Shown: in pieces, positions 28,322-37,596 of the stretch
Position numbering within the stretch: the stretch's first letter is position 1
How the letters are laid out: each line of letters starts with the position of its first letter
From: Chryseobacterium aureum
Lineage (GTDB): Bacteria > Bacteroidota > Bacteroidia > Flavobacteriales > Weeksellaceae
Direction: 5' to 3'
Assembly: GCF_003971235.1 (NCBI RefSeq)
Contig: NZ_CP034661.1
Location: 3,720,001 to 3,784,000, forward strand
DNA length: 64,000 nt
The notes under the pieces: generated by a model
Seen by the model: the letters and a program-made list of their open reading frames with translations, nothing else
Database searches by the model: none
What the model was told of the DNA's origin: nothing
Program-made: the position numbers and the translations under genes

Positions 28322-29938
28322 ATGAAAAACACTAAAATCATCCAGGATTTAGAGAAATTAGGGATTAAAGGAAACTATGAAGTAGTGTATAATCCTTCTT
28401 ACGAAGAATTATATCAGGCTGAGGTTTCTCCTGAAAATCAGGGGTTTGAGCAGGCTGAGCTTACAGAGTCTGGCGCAGTATCAGTAAAAACAGGAATTTT
28501 CACAGGTCGTTCACCTAAAGACAGATATATTGTTCAGGATGATGTTACAAGAGATACAATTTTCTGGGATGGTAAAGTAAATTTACCTACAACCGCAGAA
28601 ATTTTCGGTTCTTGTAAGGAACTAGTGATGAATCAGCTTTCTGAAGCTAAGAAAATCTATGTAGTAGATGCATTCTGTGGAACAAATGCAGATACAAGAC
28701 TTAAAGTAAGATTTATCGTTGAAGTTGCATGGCAGGCACATTTTGTGACCAACATGTTTATCCGTCCTTCTCACTACGAACTGGAGAATTTCGGTGAGCC
28801 GGATTTCACTGTAGTCAACGGATCAAAAACTACCAACCCGAACTGGGAAGCTCAGGGATTAAACTCTGAAAACTTTATCATGTTCAACCTTACTGAAAAA
28901 CTACAGATCATAGGAGGTACATGGTACGGAGGTGAGATGAAGAAAGGAATGTTTGCCATGATGAACTATTACCTTCCATTAAAAGGTATGGCTTCTATGC
29001 ACTGCTCTGCAAACGTAGGAGAAAAAGGAGATGTTGCTTTATTTTTCGGCCTTTCTGGAACAGGTAAAACTACTTTATCAGCAGATCCTAAAAGATATCT
29101 TATCGGTGACGATGAGCACGGATGGGATAACAACGGAGTATTCAACTATGAAGGAGGATGCTACGCCAAAGTTATTGACTTATCAGAAGAAAAAGAACCG
29201 GATATTTTCAGAGCGATCAAAAGAGATGCACTTCTTGAAAACGTAGTTGTGAACAATGGAGTAGCAGATTATACAGACGGATCTATCACAGAAAACACAA
29301 GAGTTTCTTATCCGATTTACCATATCAACAAAATTGTACTGCCTTCTAAAGCAGGTCATGCTAAAAAGATTGTATATCTTTCAGCAGATGCATTCGGAGT
29401 ACTTCCTCCGGTTTCTATCCTGAATGAGGATCAGGCTCAATACCACTTCCTTTGCGGATATACCTCAAAATTAGCCGGAACTGAAAGAGGAATTACAGAA
29501 CCTCAGCCATCTTTCTCACCTGCATTCGGTGAAGCATTCCTTACCTTGCACCCAACAATGTATTCTAAAACATTGATCGGGAAAATGCAGGAACACGGTG
29601 CCAAAGCATATCTTGTCAATACAGGTTGGAATGGTACTGGTAACAGGATCTCTCTGAAAGATACAAGAGCCATTATCGATGCAATTATTGATGGATCTAT
29701 TGATAATGCACCTAAAACACAGGTTCCTATCATGAATCTTGAGATTCCTACTGAGTTGCCAAATGTTTCTACAGGTATTTTGGATCCTAGAGATACGTAT
29801 GAAAATGCTTCAGAATGGGAAGAAAAAGCAAAAGATCTTGCTTCAAGATACATTAAAAACTTTGAGCAGTACTGTGATACTGAAGAAGGTAAGAAATTAG
29901 TAGCTTCAGGACCTCAATTGCAGGAACAGACGATCTAA
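28322..29938 (+). CDS. pckA: Phosphoenolpyruvate carboxykinase (ATP)
   Basis: 538 residues, the normal size for the ATP-dependent enzyme. Motifs are [12 protein letters not shown], the P-loop [15 protein letters not shown], the metal and oxaloacetate region [20 protein letters not shown] and the adenine loop near [13 protein letters not shown]. It converts oxaloacetate plus ATP to phosphoenolpyruvate, CO2 and ADP for gluconeogenesis. It stands alone between its own promoter and a strong terminator. Confidence 0.97.
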   Translation: MKNTKIIQDLEKLGIKGNYEVVYNPSYEELYQAEVSPENQGFEQAELTESGAVSVKTGIFTGRSPKDRYIVQDDVTRDTIFWDGKVNLPTTAEIFGSCKELVMNQLSEAKKIYVVDAFCGTNADTRLKVRFIVEVAWQAHFVTNMFIRPSHYELENFGEPDFTVVNGSKTTNPNWEAQGLNSENFIMFNLTEKLQIIGGTWYGGEMKKGMFAMMNYYLPLKGMASMHCSANVGEKGDVALFFGLSGTGKTTLSADPKRYLIGDDEHGWDNNGVFNYEGGCYAKVIDLSEEKEPDIFRAIKRDALLENVVVNNGVADYTDGSITENTRVSYPIYHINKIVLPSKAGHAKKIVYLSADAFGVLPPVSILNEDQAQYHFLCGYTSKLAGTERGITEPQPSFSPAFGEAFLTLHPTMYSKTLIGKMQEHGAKAYLVNTGWNGTGNRISLKDTRAIIDAIIDGSIDNAPKTQVPIMNLEIPTELPNVSTGILDPRDTYENASEWEEKAKDLASRYIKNFEQYCDTEEGKKLVASGPQLQEQTI

Positions 29939-29961
29939 TAATTACCGATCAACATACGAAA

Positions 29962-29988
29962 AAGCCTCATCAACGATGAGGCTTTTTT
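29962..29988 (+). terminator. Intrinsic terminator of pckA
   Basis: Stem AAGCCTCATC / GATGAGGCTT with a 3-nt loop and a T run, 24 bp after the stop. Confidence 0.9.
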
Positions 29989-30103
29989 ATTTTATTTCTC
30001 GAAATTTAATAGATTTTTGCAGCAGTGTAACTACTGACATATGTTTTTTTTCTATAATTATCTGTGAAAATCTGTGCCATCTGTGGGAAAATAAACAACT
30101 GAA

Positions 30104-30511
30104 TTATTTCAGACTCAATAAAGCCAATCTATACCCATCCATTCCAAAGCCAGATAAAACGGCATCCGTATTAGCAGCTGTTACAGATTTCTGCCGGAAT
30201 TCCTCCCTTTTGTAAATATTGCTGATGTGAACTTCTACTTTGGGTTTGCGGATGTTTTTTAAGCAATCAGCTATAGCATAAGAATAATGGGTGAAAGCTC
30301 CAGGATTAATTATTACTGCATCAAAATCATCTTCCTGAAGTCTGTTGATAAGCTCTCCTTCAATATTCGACTGATAATATTCTAATTGATGAGAGGCAAA
30401 CTCAGATCTTAGATCTTCCAAATACTTTTCCATAGAGATATTTCCATAGATTTCCGGTTCTCTTGTGCCCAGCAGATTGAGGTTGGGGCCGTTGATGATC
30501 AAAACTTTCAT
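30104..30511 (-). CDS. aroQ: Type II 3-dehydroquinate dehydratase
   Basis: 135 residues, slightly shorter than the usual 140-150. It has the N-terminal INGPNLNLLGTREPEIYG, the active-site INPGAFTHYSYAIADCL, and VEVHISNIYKREEFRQKS with the second catalytic histidine. It dehydrates 3-dehydroquinate in the shikimate pathway by the type II mechanism. It is alone on the minus strand and is convergent with pckA. The gap of about 115 bp before pckA's terminator holds three closely spaced copies of ATCTGTG. Confidence 0.95.
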   Translation of the reverse strand: MKVLIINGPNLNLLGTREPEIYGNISMEKYLEDLRSEFASHQLEYYQSNIEGELINRLQEDDFDAVIINPGAFTHYSYAIADCLKNIRKPKVEVHISNIYKREEFRQKSVTAANTDAVLSGFGMDGYRLALLSLK

Positions 30512-30732
30512 ACCATAAAATTAAAAACTTTTTTCAATTAACCGTCAAAAATTTCAATGCAGGTAAGTTTTTTACTGTATTGAATTATTGATAATGATAT
30601 TTGTCATGTTTGATAAATTGATAAGGCTTGTAACTCTTTATTGTTATGTGTTTTATTAAAAAATTAAGTTAATTTTTGAAAATTTATCATGAAAAATAAA
30701 TAAGTCTACTTGTTTTGTAGACTAAAAGTTTT

Positions 30733-30740
30733 TAGCTTTG
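30733..30740 (+). promoter_or_regulatory. Minus-7 box of the SAM-riboswitch transcript
   Basis: TAGCTTTG exactly matches TAnnTTTG. A TTTG at 30714-30717 is 15 bp upstream, shorter than the usual spacing. Transcription would begin shortly before the riboswitch. Confidence 0.6.
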
Positions 30741-30757
30741 CAACCATATTTCGATCG

Positions 30758-30854
30758 GCTTATAAAGAAAGATGGAGGGAACTGACCCTGTGAAATCTTA
30801 ACAACCTGCCTGTGAGGTAAGGTGTTGCATTCAGCCTTTTAAGGAGAAATAAGC
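30758..30854 (+). promoter_or_regulatory. SAM-I (S-box) riboswitch
   Basis: P1 arms GCTTAT (30758-30763) and ATAAGC (30849-30854) pair. Between them is the conserved S-box series: GATGGAGGGA, CTGACCCTGTGAAATCTT, AACAACCTG, then the P3/P4 part with GGTGTTGCATTCAGCC. The order and spacing match the S-adenosylmethionine-binding aptamer. Ligand binding normally lowers expression of the downstream gene. What follows is not a methionine enzyme but a SusC/SusD pair. Confidence 0.9.
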
Positions 30855-30879
30855 ATTTGGTTTATCGTATTTATTGGTG

Positions 30880-30905
30880 CCCTTTGCTGACTTTTCTGCA
30901 AAGGG
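30880..30905 (+). promoter_or_regulatory. Possible expression-platform hairpin of the SAM riboswitch
   Basis: CCCTTTGC and GCAAAGGG form an 8-bp stem with a 10-nt loop, followed by TAAAATTTT, about 20 bp before the susC start. It could be the terminator or translation-control element of the switch, though the T tract is imperfect. Confidence 0.5.
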
Positions 30906-30926
30906 TAAAATTTTAATATATGATAA

Positions 30927-33872
30927 ATGAAATTGATTATGATTAGCAAAAATTTATTAAATTCTAAAGCCTGGATACCTCCGGTGGCTGCATTTTTTCT
31001 GGGTATAACCAGTGCCAATGCCCAAAATGCCAAGCCCAAAAAAGATAGCCTCCATGAAAAAGAGATTGATGAAGTAGTAGTAGTGGCTTACGGAAAGGCA
31101 AAAAGAAACAGCTATACAGGTTCTGTAGCCACAATTTCCAGTGATAAGATCAATGACAGGCCAGTAACCAACATTACCAAAGCGTTGGAAGGTCAGGTGG
31201 CCGGAATTCAAACCACCAGTGCATCCGGGCAGCCAGGCGCAGTTTCTACGATAAGAATCAGGGGAATTGGTTCCATAAGTGCTTCCAGTGATCCATTGTA
31301 TGTAGTAGATGGTGTTCCTTTTGACGGAAACCTGAACTCCATCAGCCCAAGTGATATTGAATCTATCAGTGTCCTGAAAGATGCTACGGCAAGTGCTTTG
31401 TATGGTTCAAGAGGGGCAAACGGAATTATCATCATTACCACAAAATCAGGTAAAAAAGGAGAAGCACGGGTCAATTTTAATATCAGTCAGGGATTCTCCG
31501 GAAGAGCCGTAAAAGATTATGAACAGGTTAGTACCGACCAATACTTTCAGTTATATTGGGAAGCATTGCGAAATGGATATCAGTCCGGCAAAGTGAATGC
31601 CCAGCAGGCTGCTCAGATGGCGACAGACAATCTTGTTTCATCATTGGGAATTAATCCGTACGGAACAGCTTATCCAAAACCGGTAGGAACAGATGGAAAG
31701 CTTTTACCAGGTGCATCAGCACTCTGGAATGATGACTGGAGAGATATTTTACAAAGAGTCGCTTCAAGAAACCAGGTAGATCTCGATATCAGCGGAGGAA
31801 GTGAAAAAAGCAATTACTTCTTCTCTCTCGGATATCTTGACGATAAAGGAATGGCGATTGAGTCCGGGTATAAAAGGTATAATACCCGTTTAAAAATTAA
31901 TTCTGAAGTGAAAAAATGGTTAAACGTAGGAGTCAATTTAAATTATACCAACAGCATCCAGCAGGCGCCGACTTCTTCAGACTCGAAAGCAAGCAACATC
32001 ATTAATGCAGCAAGATTTATTCCTTCATTCTATCCTTATTATGAAAGAAATCCGGACGGTACTTATATTTTGGGTGCTGATGGAAATCCGATTTATGATT
32101 TTGGAAAATACAGACCTACGAATGCTCTTCAGAATCAGAATGCAGCAGCAACATTGCCTTTAGATAAAAACGATAATAAGGAAGATAATTTCTCAGGAAA
32201 AGGTTTCATGGAATTTACTTTCTTACCGGAACTGAAATTCAAGACAAGCTTCTCTGTCGATTTGGTGAATTATAACGGACATTACTATTCAAATCCATTA
32301 TTGGGACAAGGGGCAGAAACAGGAGGTTCGGTAACGAAAACCAATACAAGAACACTTTCTTATACCACAAGTAATATACTTACCTACGATAAGAAATTCG
32401 GGAAACATCACATCAATGCTTTGGCAGGACACGAATTCTACAAATACGATTATCAGACGATTTCCGGAACAAGAAGTCAGTTTTCACTTCCCTATTACTA
32501 TGAGCCGGATGCTGCTTCTCTATTAGGAAGCTTCAGCGGGAACAGTAATAAATTAAGCCTGTTAAGTTTTCTCGGAAAAGTAGAATATGATTATAACAAT
32601 ACCTATTTCCTTTCTGCTTCAGGAAGAGCAGACAGTTCTTCAAGATTTGAGAAGGATAACAGATGGGGGAAATTCTGGTCAGTAGGAGGTTCATGGAAGA
32701 TTTCCAATGAGGAATTTATTAAAAATCTAAATGTCTTCAATCAGCTGACATTGCGTGCCAGCTATGGTGGCCAGGGAAATGACAAATTGCTTAGACCCAA
32801 CGGACAGCCGCTTTATTACGCATATCAGGAATTATACAGGTTTATCAGTCTGGGTGGAGAACCGGGAACAACATTAGAAAAAACATTTACCAATAATGTA
32901 AAGTGGGAAACTAATCTTAACTTAAACGTAGGACTGGAATTCGCTATCCTCAATAACCGAGTTAAAGGAAATATCGAATACTTTAAAAGAAAAAGCCAGG
33001 ACCTTCTGTTCAATATGCCGGTTGCCCCTTCATTGGGAATCAGTGATTATCCGGCGAATATCGGAACCATTCAGAATACAGGATTTGAATTCTCATTATT
33101 CACCACTCCTGTTAAAACTGATGATTTCCAATGGAATGTAGATGTCAATCTGAGTACTTTAAATAATAAGGTGACCAAGCTGCCGGGAGGTTCTCTTGTT
33201 GTAGGAACCAAATTATTAACCGTGGGAGGGTCGGTGTACGATTTCTTTATTCCGGAATGGGCAGGGGTAGATCCAAACAATGGAAAACCATTATGGAAAA
33301 TGGTCACCACAGATGCCAGCGGAAACTCAGTGGAAGGAACTACCTCTGAATATTCTAAAGCTACAAAATTGTTGCAGGGATCTGCACTGCCTAAGCTGAC
33401 GGGAGGGATCAGTACCAGCATCAACTATAAGAATTTTGATTTTTCAGGATTACTGACTTTCAAAATAGGAGGTAAGATTCTGGATAATGACTATACTTCC
33501 ATCATGCATAACGGAAGTGCTGGTGGACGTGCATGGAGTGCTGAAATGCTGAACAGATGGACTCCGGATAATCCCAATACAGATGTTCCTGGATTGAGCA
33601 CCACAACGAATAACTGGACTTCTACATCTTCTAGATTTTTATATTCCGGAACGTATGCAAGACTTAAAAATGTAAGCATAGGATATACACTTCCTGAAGC
33701 TTATTTTGAGAAAATAGGATTGAAAAAGTTCAGAATTTATATTCAGGCAGAAAACCTTCTGACCTTCTATAAACATAAAGGGATGGATCCTGAACAGGCT
33801 TTGGACGGGACCACCTATTACAGATATCCTGCGATGAGAACAGTTACTTTTGGTCTTCAGGCAACGCTTTAA
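30927..33872 (+). CDS. SusC/RagA-family TonB-dependent receptor under a SAM riboswitch
   Basis: 981 residues. Signal peptide ends ITSANAQ; then the TonB-box region EIDEVVVVAYG, a plug domain (ISASSDPLYVVDGVPFD, ASALYGSRGANGIIIITTK) and a full barrel ending in TVTFGLQATL. It forms the outer-membrane channel for active import with the SusD 18 bp downstream. ATG 30927 is used; ATG 30939 would also leave a usable signal peptide. The SAM riboswitch in the leader links its expression to sulfur-amino-acid status, so the substrate may be methionine-containing peptides or another sulfur source. That last step is inference. Confidence 0.95.
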   Translation: MKLIMISKNLLNSKAWIPPVAAFFLGITSANAQNAKPKKDSLHEKEIDEVVVVAYGKAKRNSYTGSVATISSDKINDRPVTNITKALEGQVAGIQTTSASGQPGAVSTIRIRGIGSISASSDPLYVVDGVPFDGNLNSISPSDIESISVLKDATASALYGSRGANGIIIITTKSGKKGEARVNFNISQGFSGRAVKDYEQVSTDQYFQLYWEALRNGYQSGKVNAQQAAQMATDNLVSSLGINPYGTAYPKPVGTDGKLLPGASALWNDDWRDILQRVASRNQVDLDISGGSEKSNYFFSLGYLDDKGMAIESGYKRYNTRLKINSEVKKWLNVGVNLNYTNSIQQAPTSSDSKASNIINAARFIPSFYPYYERNPDGTYILGADGNPIYDFGKYRPTNALQNQNAAATLPLDKNDNKEDNFSGKGFMEFTFLPELKFKTSFSVDLVNYNGHYYSNPLLGQGAETGGSVTKTNTRTLSYTTSNILTYDKKFGKHHINALAGHEFYKYDYQTISGTRSQFSLPYYYEPDAASLLGSFSGNSNKLSLLSFLGKVEYDYNNTYFLSASGRADSSSRFEKDNRWGKFWSVGGSWKISNEEFIKNLNVFNQLTLRASYGGQGNDKLLRPNGQPLYYAYQELYRFISLGGEPGTTLEKTFTNNVKWETNLNLNVGLEFAILNNRVKGNIEYFKRKSQDLLFNMPVAPSLGISDYPANIGTIQNTGFEFSLFTTPVKTDDFQWNVDVNLSTLNNKVTKLPGGSLVVGTKLLTVGGSVYDFFIPEWAGVDPNNGKPLWKMVTTDASGNSVEGTTSEYSKATKLLQGSALPKLTGGISTSINYKNFDFSGLLTFKIGGKILDNDYTSIMHNGSAGGRAWSAEMLNRWTPDNPNTDVPGLSTTTNNWTSTSSRFLYSGTYARLKNVSIGYTLPEAYFEKIGLKKFRIYIQAENLLTFYKHKGMDPEQALDGTTYYRYPAMRTVTFGLQATL

Positions 33873-33890
33873 CCTTTTAAAATTGAAACA

Positions 33891-35384
33891 ATGAAAAAAT
33901 TACAATATATATCGTTTGCAATCATCGGATTTTTGTCGCTCACAAGCTGTGAAAATGATCTGGACACCGCGCCAACGGATCAGGCTAACAGTGTGGAGGT
34001 TTTTAAAACCGCCGAAAGTGCAGAAACCGTAGTCAATGGTACCTGGGCAAAATTTAATAACGATGGGACAACATATGCCAATATCGGATATTCTACGGTT
34101 TTAAGAGCCAGCGATGCCATGGGAAGTGATGTGGCGGTTTTGACCAATAAATATGGTTTTGCTTCTACCTATGCCTTTACAGAAATGGTGAACAGTACAG
34201 CAAGCCGTCCGCTATTTATCTGGTCTCTGTTATATTCCACCATCAATAATATGAACAATGTGATTACAAGAATTGATGGAACGGAAGGCAGCCAGGAGAA
34301 AAAAAATCAGGTGAAAGGACAGGCCAAAGCATTACGGGCTTTCTGTTATCTGAATCTGGCGAGTTTTTATCAGTTCAGCTATCTGAAAGACAAAACAGCT
34401 TTAACAGCTCCTATTTATACTGAACCTTCCACAACAAGTACAGTAGGGAAGAAAAGAGCGAGCCTTGAGGAAATTTATACTTTGATTAAAAGTGATCTTA
34501 CCGATGCTGATAATCTGCTGAAAAATTATACAAGAAATAATAAAGACAAGATCAACCGTTCTGTTGTGAACGGTCTTTTGGCAAGAACCTATCTGAATAC
34601 CGGTGAATGGAGCAAAGCATCAGCATCAGCTAAAATTGCCAGAGAAGGCTTCCCTCTGATGGCCCCGGAAAAATATAAAGATGGCTTTAATGACATCAAC
34701 AATGCGGAATGGATCTGGGGACATGCACAGACGCAGGAACAGTCTGATGAAAGTTATGCGTTCCATTATCTGGATGTGTCTTCATCAGGAAGTTTTTACT
34801 ATAGCTTTATGGCTGATCCTTATTTTAAAGATCTTTTTGATGCCAGTGATATCAGATTCCAATTGTTTTCATGGGATGGCCAGAAAGGAAGAGAAGGATT
34901 GCTGAGGTATGCCAAGTTTAAATTCAAACCAACCCTTATTGCAGACATTGTTTACATGAGAGCAGCAGAAATGTATCTGATTGAAGCCGAAGCCGAAGCC
35001 AGAAACGGAAATGTCTCTCAGGCAGTAGCTGTTCTGAATCAATTAAAATCTGCCAGAAATGCCAATATTTATAATGGCTCATTATCACAGAATGCGGTAA
35101 TAGATGCGGTTTTGATTGAAAGAAGAAAAGAATTGTTCGGAGAAGGATTTTCTCTTTCAGATATTATTAGAACACAGGGAACAGTAGTAAGAAAACCATT
35201 TGTAGATGCAGAGGGTAAGCCGATAAAAGTTCAGATCACTACACCAGACGGAAAGGTAAAAACAGTAGATGGAAGAGGGCATTCTGTTCTTGACTTCCCG
35301 GATAAATCTGCATTTATACCCAACAGTAATTATTATTTATTCAGTATTCCACAAAGAGAATCTGAAAACAACCCGAACTTATAA
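33891..35384 (+). CDS. SusD/RagB-family lipoprotein
   Basis: 497 residues with a lipoprotein signal (SLTSCENDLDTAPTDQ). Typical SusD elements include the TPR-like helix region GQAKALRAFCYLNLASFYQF, VNGLLARTYLNTGEWSKA and the C-terminal YMRAAEMYLIEAEAEARNG and IERRKELFGEGFSLSDIIR. It is the surface lid of the upstream SusC and shares its riboswitch-controlled transcript, closed by a terminator. The ligand is not known; the regulatory context suggests a sulfur or methionine-related nutrient. Confidence 0.94.
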   Translation: MKKLQYISFAIIGFLSLTSCENDLDTAPTDQANSVEVFKTAESAETVVNGTWAKFNNDGTTYANIGYSTVLRASDAMGSDVAVLTNKYGFASTYAFTEMVNSTASRPLFIWSLLYSTINNMNNVITRIDGTEGSQEKKNQVKGQAKALRAFCYLNLASFYQFSYLKDKTALTAPIYTEPSTTSTVGKKRASLEEIYTLIKSDLTDADNLLKNYTRNNKDKINRSVVNGLLARTYLNTGEWSKASASAKIAREGFPLMAPEKYKDGFNDINNAEWIWGHAQTQEQSDESYAFHYLDVSSSGSFYYSFMADPYFKDLFDASDIRFQLFSWDGQKGREGLLRYAKFKFKPTLIADIVYMRAAEMYLIEAEAEARNGNVSQAVAVLNQLKSARNANIYNGSLSQNAVIDAVLIERRKELFGEGFSLSDIIRTQGTVVRKPFVDAEGKPIKVQITTPDGKVKTVDGRGHSVLDFPDKSAFIPNSNYYLFSIPQRESENNPNL

Positions 35385-35416
35385 GGGGACATACTTATAA
35401 TTAGATTTGATTTTTT

Positions 35417-35443
35417 AGCCACTGCGTTTGCGGTGGCTTTTTT
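35417..35443 (+). terminator. Intrinsic terminator of the SAM-regulated susCD operon
   Basis: Stem AGCCACTGC / GCGGTGGCT, one G-U pair, 4-nt loop, T run. Confidence 0.85.
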
Positions 35444-35454
35444 GTAAATAAAAA

Positions 35455-35475
35455 TCCCCCCGATTATTCGGGAAT
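35455..35475 (-). terminator. Weak terminator after the minus-strand unknown genes
   Basis: CCCGA / TCGGG with a 4-nt loop followed on the minus strand by a short T run, directly after the 35480 gene. Confidence 0.4.
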
Positions 35476-35479
35476 TGGG

Positions 35480-36154
35480 TTATGGATTGTTGTAAACTTT
35501 ATAAACTAACGGGATCTTATTTGAATATATTTGTCCAGTAAATATGGTAAACTGTTGTTTCTTATCTTTATTATGTAGTACGCTGTAATATCTAGACATC
35601 ATCTCCTGTGGGTTTTGTAAACTTACCTGGAAATAATAATCTTTGAAATTCTCCATATTAAAATATCTGCCCATATAGCTTGGAAAATTAACTTTAGTAC
35701 TGAAGGTTTTCTTTTCTTTAGATTTTATGATAATAATTTTTTTTGAAATTCTATACGCAATCTTCATCTCGTATTCATCGTATTCTTTCTGAAACTGTTT
35801 TCTAAATTTTTGAAATTCTATTGAGGTTAGATCAAATTGAGGATGACTATTGGTACTACTGGCTCCAAAAGAAAACATTGGTGATAAGAGTGTATTTTTT
35901 TCATAGAGATAATAGTCTGGCAATCCAATGAAAAAAGGTTCTACTGCATATTCAGGGTCTTCATTGAATTCCACATTATCTAATACTAATAAATAGTTTT
36001 TTTCTGAATTATTAGTAATTGTGTATATAATATTATTTTGATCAAAATAAGAAACCTTTTTTATCGTATCATTTAAAATTCTTATTTCGAGGTCATTTTG
36101 TCCAAAGTAATAGTTTGAGATAAGAAAAAGAAATATAAATAACATTTTGTTCAT
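35480..36154 (-). CDS. Secreted protein of unknown function
   Basis: 224 residues with a signal peptide (MLFIFLFLISNYYFGQ). The mature protein is beta-rich and carries many Tyr, Phe, Asn and Lys residues, with blocks such as YTITNNSEKNYLLVLDNVEF and YDEYEMKIAYRISKKIIIIK. I do not recognise a family. It is the last of a run of AT-rich minus-strand genes of unknown function, 18 bp after a membrane-anchored protein, so the two are probably cotranscribed. Composition differs visibly from the housekeeping genes, which hints at recent transfer. Confidence 0.75.
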   Translation of the reverse strand: MNKMLFIFLFLISNYYFGQNDLEIRILNDTIKKVSYFDQNNIIYTITNNSEKNYLLVLDNVEFNEDPEYAVEPFFIGLPDYYLYEKNTLLSPMFSFGASSTNSHPQFDLTSIEFQKFRKQFQKEYDEYEMKIAYRISKKIIIIKSKEKKTFSTKVNFPSYMGRYFNMENFKDYYFQVSLQNPQEMMSRYYSVLHNKDKKQQFTIFTGQIYSNKIPLVYKVYNNP

Positions 36155-36172
36155 AATTTATTAAAGTAGTTA

Positions 36173-36652
36173 TTATTTGTCCAATACAACATAAAAGACT
36201 TTTTCTCTATTAGGCTTTAGTATTATAGTATCCATAGTTTTCTCTATCCCAACCACACAGATAATTCCTTTATCTTCAAAAGCTGTTAATTTTTTATCTT
36301 TATAAAAAGCTTCACAATAACCATCTTTAATTCCTTCAAATTCTTTTACCGTTGCTATTCTCAAGGATATTTTATCTCGTTCGATTTTCTTGTTGTTAAA
36401 AACATTATAGCTTCTCGCATATTCAAGCCATGTATTATTAATTTCTTTTCCATTTACATCGTAAACAAAATACTTATTAATTAATGTTTTTTCTTTCTCA
36501 GTCTCTTTTAGGGAATTGGAATAATGAAGTTTTCCAACTCCTTTATCCATTGCTAAACCTCCAAATATAAAAATATAAAGAATATATGTTATTGTGGAAA
36601 CCAAAATAATAGTCATAATAACATTCCAATACTTATTTATTCTTTCAATCAT
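36173..36652 (-). CDS. Membrane-anchored protein of unknown function
   Basis: 159 residues with one N-terminal membrane segment (VIMTIILVSTITYILYIFIF) and a soluble remainder that includes KEKTLINKYFVYDVNGKEI and CVVGIEKTMDTIILKPNRE. No family is recognised. It is AT-rich, 18 bp upstream of the secreted protein gene in transcription order, and downstream of a short fragment-like frame. It could be a partner or immunity-like protein of its neighbours, but nothing in the sequence proves that. Confidence 0.7.
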   Translation of the reverse strand: MIERINKYWNVIMTIILVSTITYILYIFIFGGLAMDKGVGKLHYSNSLKETEKEKTLINKYFVYDVNGKEINNTWLEYARSYNVFNNKKIERDKISLRIATVKEFEGIKDGYCEAFYKDKKLTAFEDKGIICVVGIEKTMDTIILKPNREKVFYVVLDK

Positions 36653-36671
36653 TATTTTTGAACTGTTTTTT

Positions 36672-36896
36672 TTATTTCTCTACAAATTCATCTGGATATG
36701 TCAATCTAAATGTAGGTAAAATAAATTCATATAATTTTGTTTCAATCTGGTTGTATTTTTCCTTGTCTTCCCAATCAGTGTTGCATGGCAAATTATCCGT
36801 ATTTTTATTAAAACTGATTGCTGAGCTGGATACAAGTTCATTATTATCATTAAATAAGCAATCTCGCAAATTTTTAGGTTTTAGTTTTAAATACAA
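36672..36896 (-). CDS. Short frame, possible gene remnant
   Basis: 74 residues from a TTG at 36896. The frame stays open upstream to about 36935 (reading YYYLSIHDLYLKL), without an ATG, so this may be the C-terminal end of a lost larger gene rather than a complete one. It sits between two unknown minus-strand genes with small gaps. Coding is plausible from composition but not certain. Confidence 0.35.
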   Translation of the reverse strand: MYLKLKPKNLRDCLFNDNNELVSSSAISFNKNTDNLPCNTDWEDKEKYNQIETKLYEFILPTFRLTYPDEFVEK

Positions 36897-36922
36897 ATCA
36901 TGAATTGATAGATAATAGTAAT

Positions 36923-37459
36923 TTACTGTATTTTATTTCTAGGAAAATCCTTAGGGATAAACTCTTCTAATTTCGAAATATCAATTTTCTCACTTTGCCA
37001 GAAATGCTCAATTTTCATAAGTCGATTCAAATCCTTCCATAAGATCAACCTACCTAAAAATCTGGAGTAGTACTGGGCGATATCAATTCTTATTTTTTCA
37101 ACTCCAACATGATATTTCCTGAGATCAGAACGAAGCACTTCGTCAAAGTCAGATAAAATTTTGCAACAGTATAGGATGTCATCCTGTTTTAAAGAGAAAG
37201 TATTAAAAACAATAGGTTTTAGTCTATTAAGTAAGGATTTTTCTTTAGGTATAAAATTGAAATTCTTAAAATCCGTTTCAGGCAAATGAAAATTATTGAT
37301 AAGATATTGCGAAACAAGATTTGGAGATATAATATTTTTAAAATAATCCTGCAGTTCATTCCAAGTGGTCCATCTGTTTCTGTCAAGCGAGAGGTCAACC
37401 AATCGGAGATAAGCATACAAGAATAATAATTGGGAATAGTTAATTTGAATTTTTTTCAT
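36923..37459 (-). CDS. Unknown helical protein
   Basis: About 178 residues from ATG 37459 (MKKIQINYSQLLFLYAYLRL). An in-frame ATG at 37489 lies before the minus-7 box TACATTTG (37482-37475), so a start at 37462 or 37459 is preferred. The protein is mostly helical with many Leu, Lys and Asp residues and no signal peptide or metal motif. I do not recognise a family. It opens the minus-strand group of AT-rich unknown genes. Confidence 0.65.
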   Translation of the reverse strand: MKKIQINYSQLLFLYAYLRLVDLSLDRNRWTTWNELQDYFKNIISPNLVSQYLINNFHLPETDFKNFNFIPKEKSLLNRLKPIVFNTFSLKQDDILYCCKILSDFDEVLRSDLRKYHVGVEKIRIDIAQYYSRFLGRLILWKDLNRLMKIEHFWQSEKIDISKLEEFIPKDFPRNKIQ

Positions 37460-37474
37460 CATAAAACAGAATTC

Positions 37475-37482
37475 CAAATGTA
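37475..37482 (-). promoter_or_regulatory. Minus-7 box of the unknown minus-strand group
   Basis: TACATTTG on the minus strand is an exact TAnnTTTG match, a few bases before the preferred start at 37459. The leader would be very short. Confidence 0.5.
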
Positions 37483-37583
37483 TGAACATTATTTTTGATC
37501 TGAAAAAATAATAGAGCTTTAGTGTTGATAATAAATGAGATGTATTAAATAATAAAGCTTTTAGCCATTTTAGAAAAAATCTC

Positions 37584-37591
37584 TACCTTTG
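37584..37591 (+). promoter_or_regulatory. Minus-7 box before the small Cys-rich gene
   Basis: TACCTTTG is an exact TAnnTTTG match ending 5 bp before the ATG at 37597, which implies a leaderless or near-leaderless transcript. Confidence 0.55.
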
Positions 37592-37596
37592 TAGCA

